A stretch of DNA of 15,495 nt from JAYGED01 sp046582565 (GTDB lineage: Bacteria; Pseudomonadota; Alphaproteobacteria; JAAXGF01): positions 1 to 15,495 of the forward strand of contig JAYGED010000008.1 in the NCBI GenBank assembly GCA_046582565.1, read 5' to 3'. The notes beneath the pieces were generated by a model. It was not told where the DNA came from. It saw nothing but the letters and a program-made list of their open reading frames with translations, and did not search any database. Shown in pieces: positions 15,247-15,495 of this stretch. The position numbers and the translations under genes were made by a program. Position 1 is the first letter of the stretch, and every line of letters starts with the position of its first letter.

Positions 15247-15495
15247 ATCCTGCTTCCTTAATTGATTATTCCCCCACATGCACCCGGATGAATTTGAGTA
15301 CAGGGAAACCATACCCAGATTGTGGCAAATATCAAATGGTGGTGCAATTGTCGGCGAATTTGCAGCTTTATGACTGCCGCCTTGGGGGTTAATATGTTGT
15401 CAAGGTTCGGCGTCTTAAGATCACGCTGAATTTCAGTACAAACCGCAACCGGATCGGGAGAGTGGCTCCGTGTCTTCTGGCATCGATACCCTTAA
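15247..15495. other. Non-coding 249-base region at the right end
   Basis: No convincing gene lies here; all frames on both strands are short or broken. The part next to the SRPBCC start holds its ribosome-binding site and presumably its promoter. TTGACA occurs on the minus strand at 15403-15398, but no -10 box lies at the right distance. At the extreme edge a GTG at 15470 on the plus strand, with GGGAG upstream, opens a frame that runs off the end. It is too short to call. Confidence 0.5.
15319..15347 (-). promoter_or_regulatory. Possible sigma-70 promoter for the SRPBCC gene
   Basis: On the minus strand TTGCAC (15347-15342) is followed after exactly 17 bases by CACAAT (15324-15319), about 70 bases before the SRPBCC start codon. 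The -10 box matches four of six consensus bases and the -35 three of six. Spacing and AT-rich context fit, but the motif is weak and unproven. Confidence 0.25.

Noticed and set aside
15470..15495. Possible start of a plus-strand gene (GTG with GGGAG upstream) at the right edge
   Set aside because: Only eight codons are visible, so no coding signal can be judged. It would need the adjoining sequence.
1..15495. Defence islands, CRISPR repeats, transposons, tRNA or rRNA genes
   Set aside because: I looked for spaced direct repeats, terminal inverted repeats with a transposase, integrase genes and tRNA-like segments on both strands by eye and found none. Every large frame is explained by transport, ligase or ccm genes.

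Overview
The window is one end of a metagenome-style contig from a GC-rich Gram-negative bacterium, most likely an alphaproteobacterium. That assignment rests on the gene families: a System I cytochrome c maturation set with short CcmH and separate CcmI, and a liv-type ABC importer bracketed by two CoA ligases. Nothing here fixes the genus. All 16 genes I can support lie on the minus strand, so the window reads from right to left. I saw no rRNA, tRNA, CRISPR, insertion sequence or prophage gene. The first 18 bases are Illumina adapter sequence, so the left end is an artefact and the last gene is cut there.

Right part (about 14624-15495): a small, AT-richer stand-alone gene for a SRPBCC/polyketide-cyclase-like protein, with non-coding stretches of about 200-250 bases on either side. 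A weak promoter can be proposed in front of it and another in front of the next operon.

Middle part (6203-14623): a catabolic-type uptake block in the order AMP-forming acyl-CoA ligase, livG ATPase, livH permease, livM permease, periplasmic binding protein, livF ATPase, PaaK-like CoA ligase. The ABC proteins make a complete HAAT-type (branched-chain amino acid family) importer. A CoA ligase at each end suggests the imported substrate is a carboxylic acid, possibly aromatic or fatty, that is trapped as its CoA thioester. The substrate cannot be read from the sequence. The PaaK-like enzyme has an unusual replacement of the nucleotide-binding P-loop.

Left part (19-6206): a complete ccmABCDEFGH set followed by the N-terminal half of ccmI. 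CcmAB with CcmC and CcmD load heme onto CcmE. CcmF with CcmH and CcmI ligates heme to apocytochrome c. CcmG and CcmH keep the apocytochrome thiols reduced. Most junctions are start/stop overlaps (GTGA, ATGA, TAATG) or gaps of a few bases.

The PaaK-like ligase overlaps ccmA by four bases, so the uptake block and the cytochrome c block look like one continuous transcription unit. That linkage, the paired ligases around the importer and the altered P-loop are the points most worth following. I do not see a clearly new defence, mobile or RNA system.
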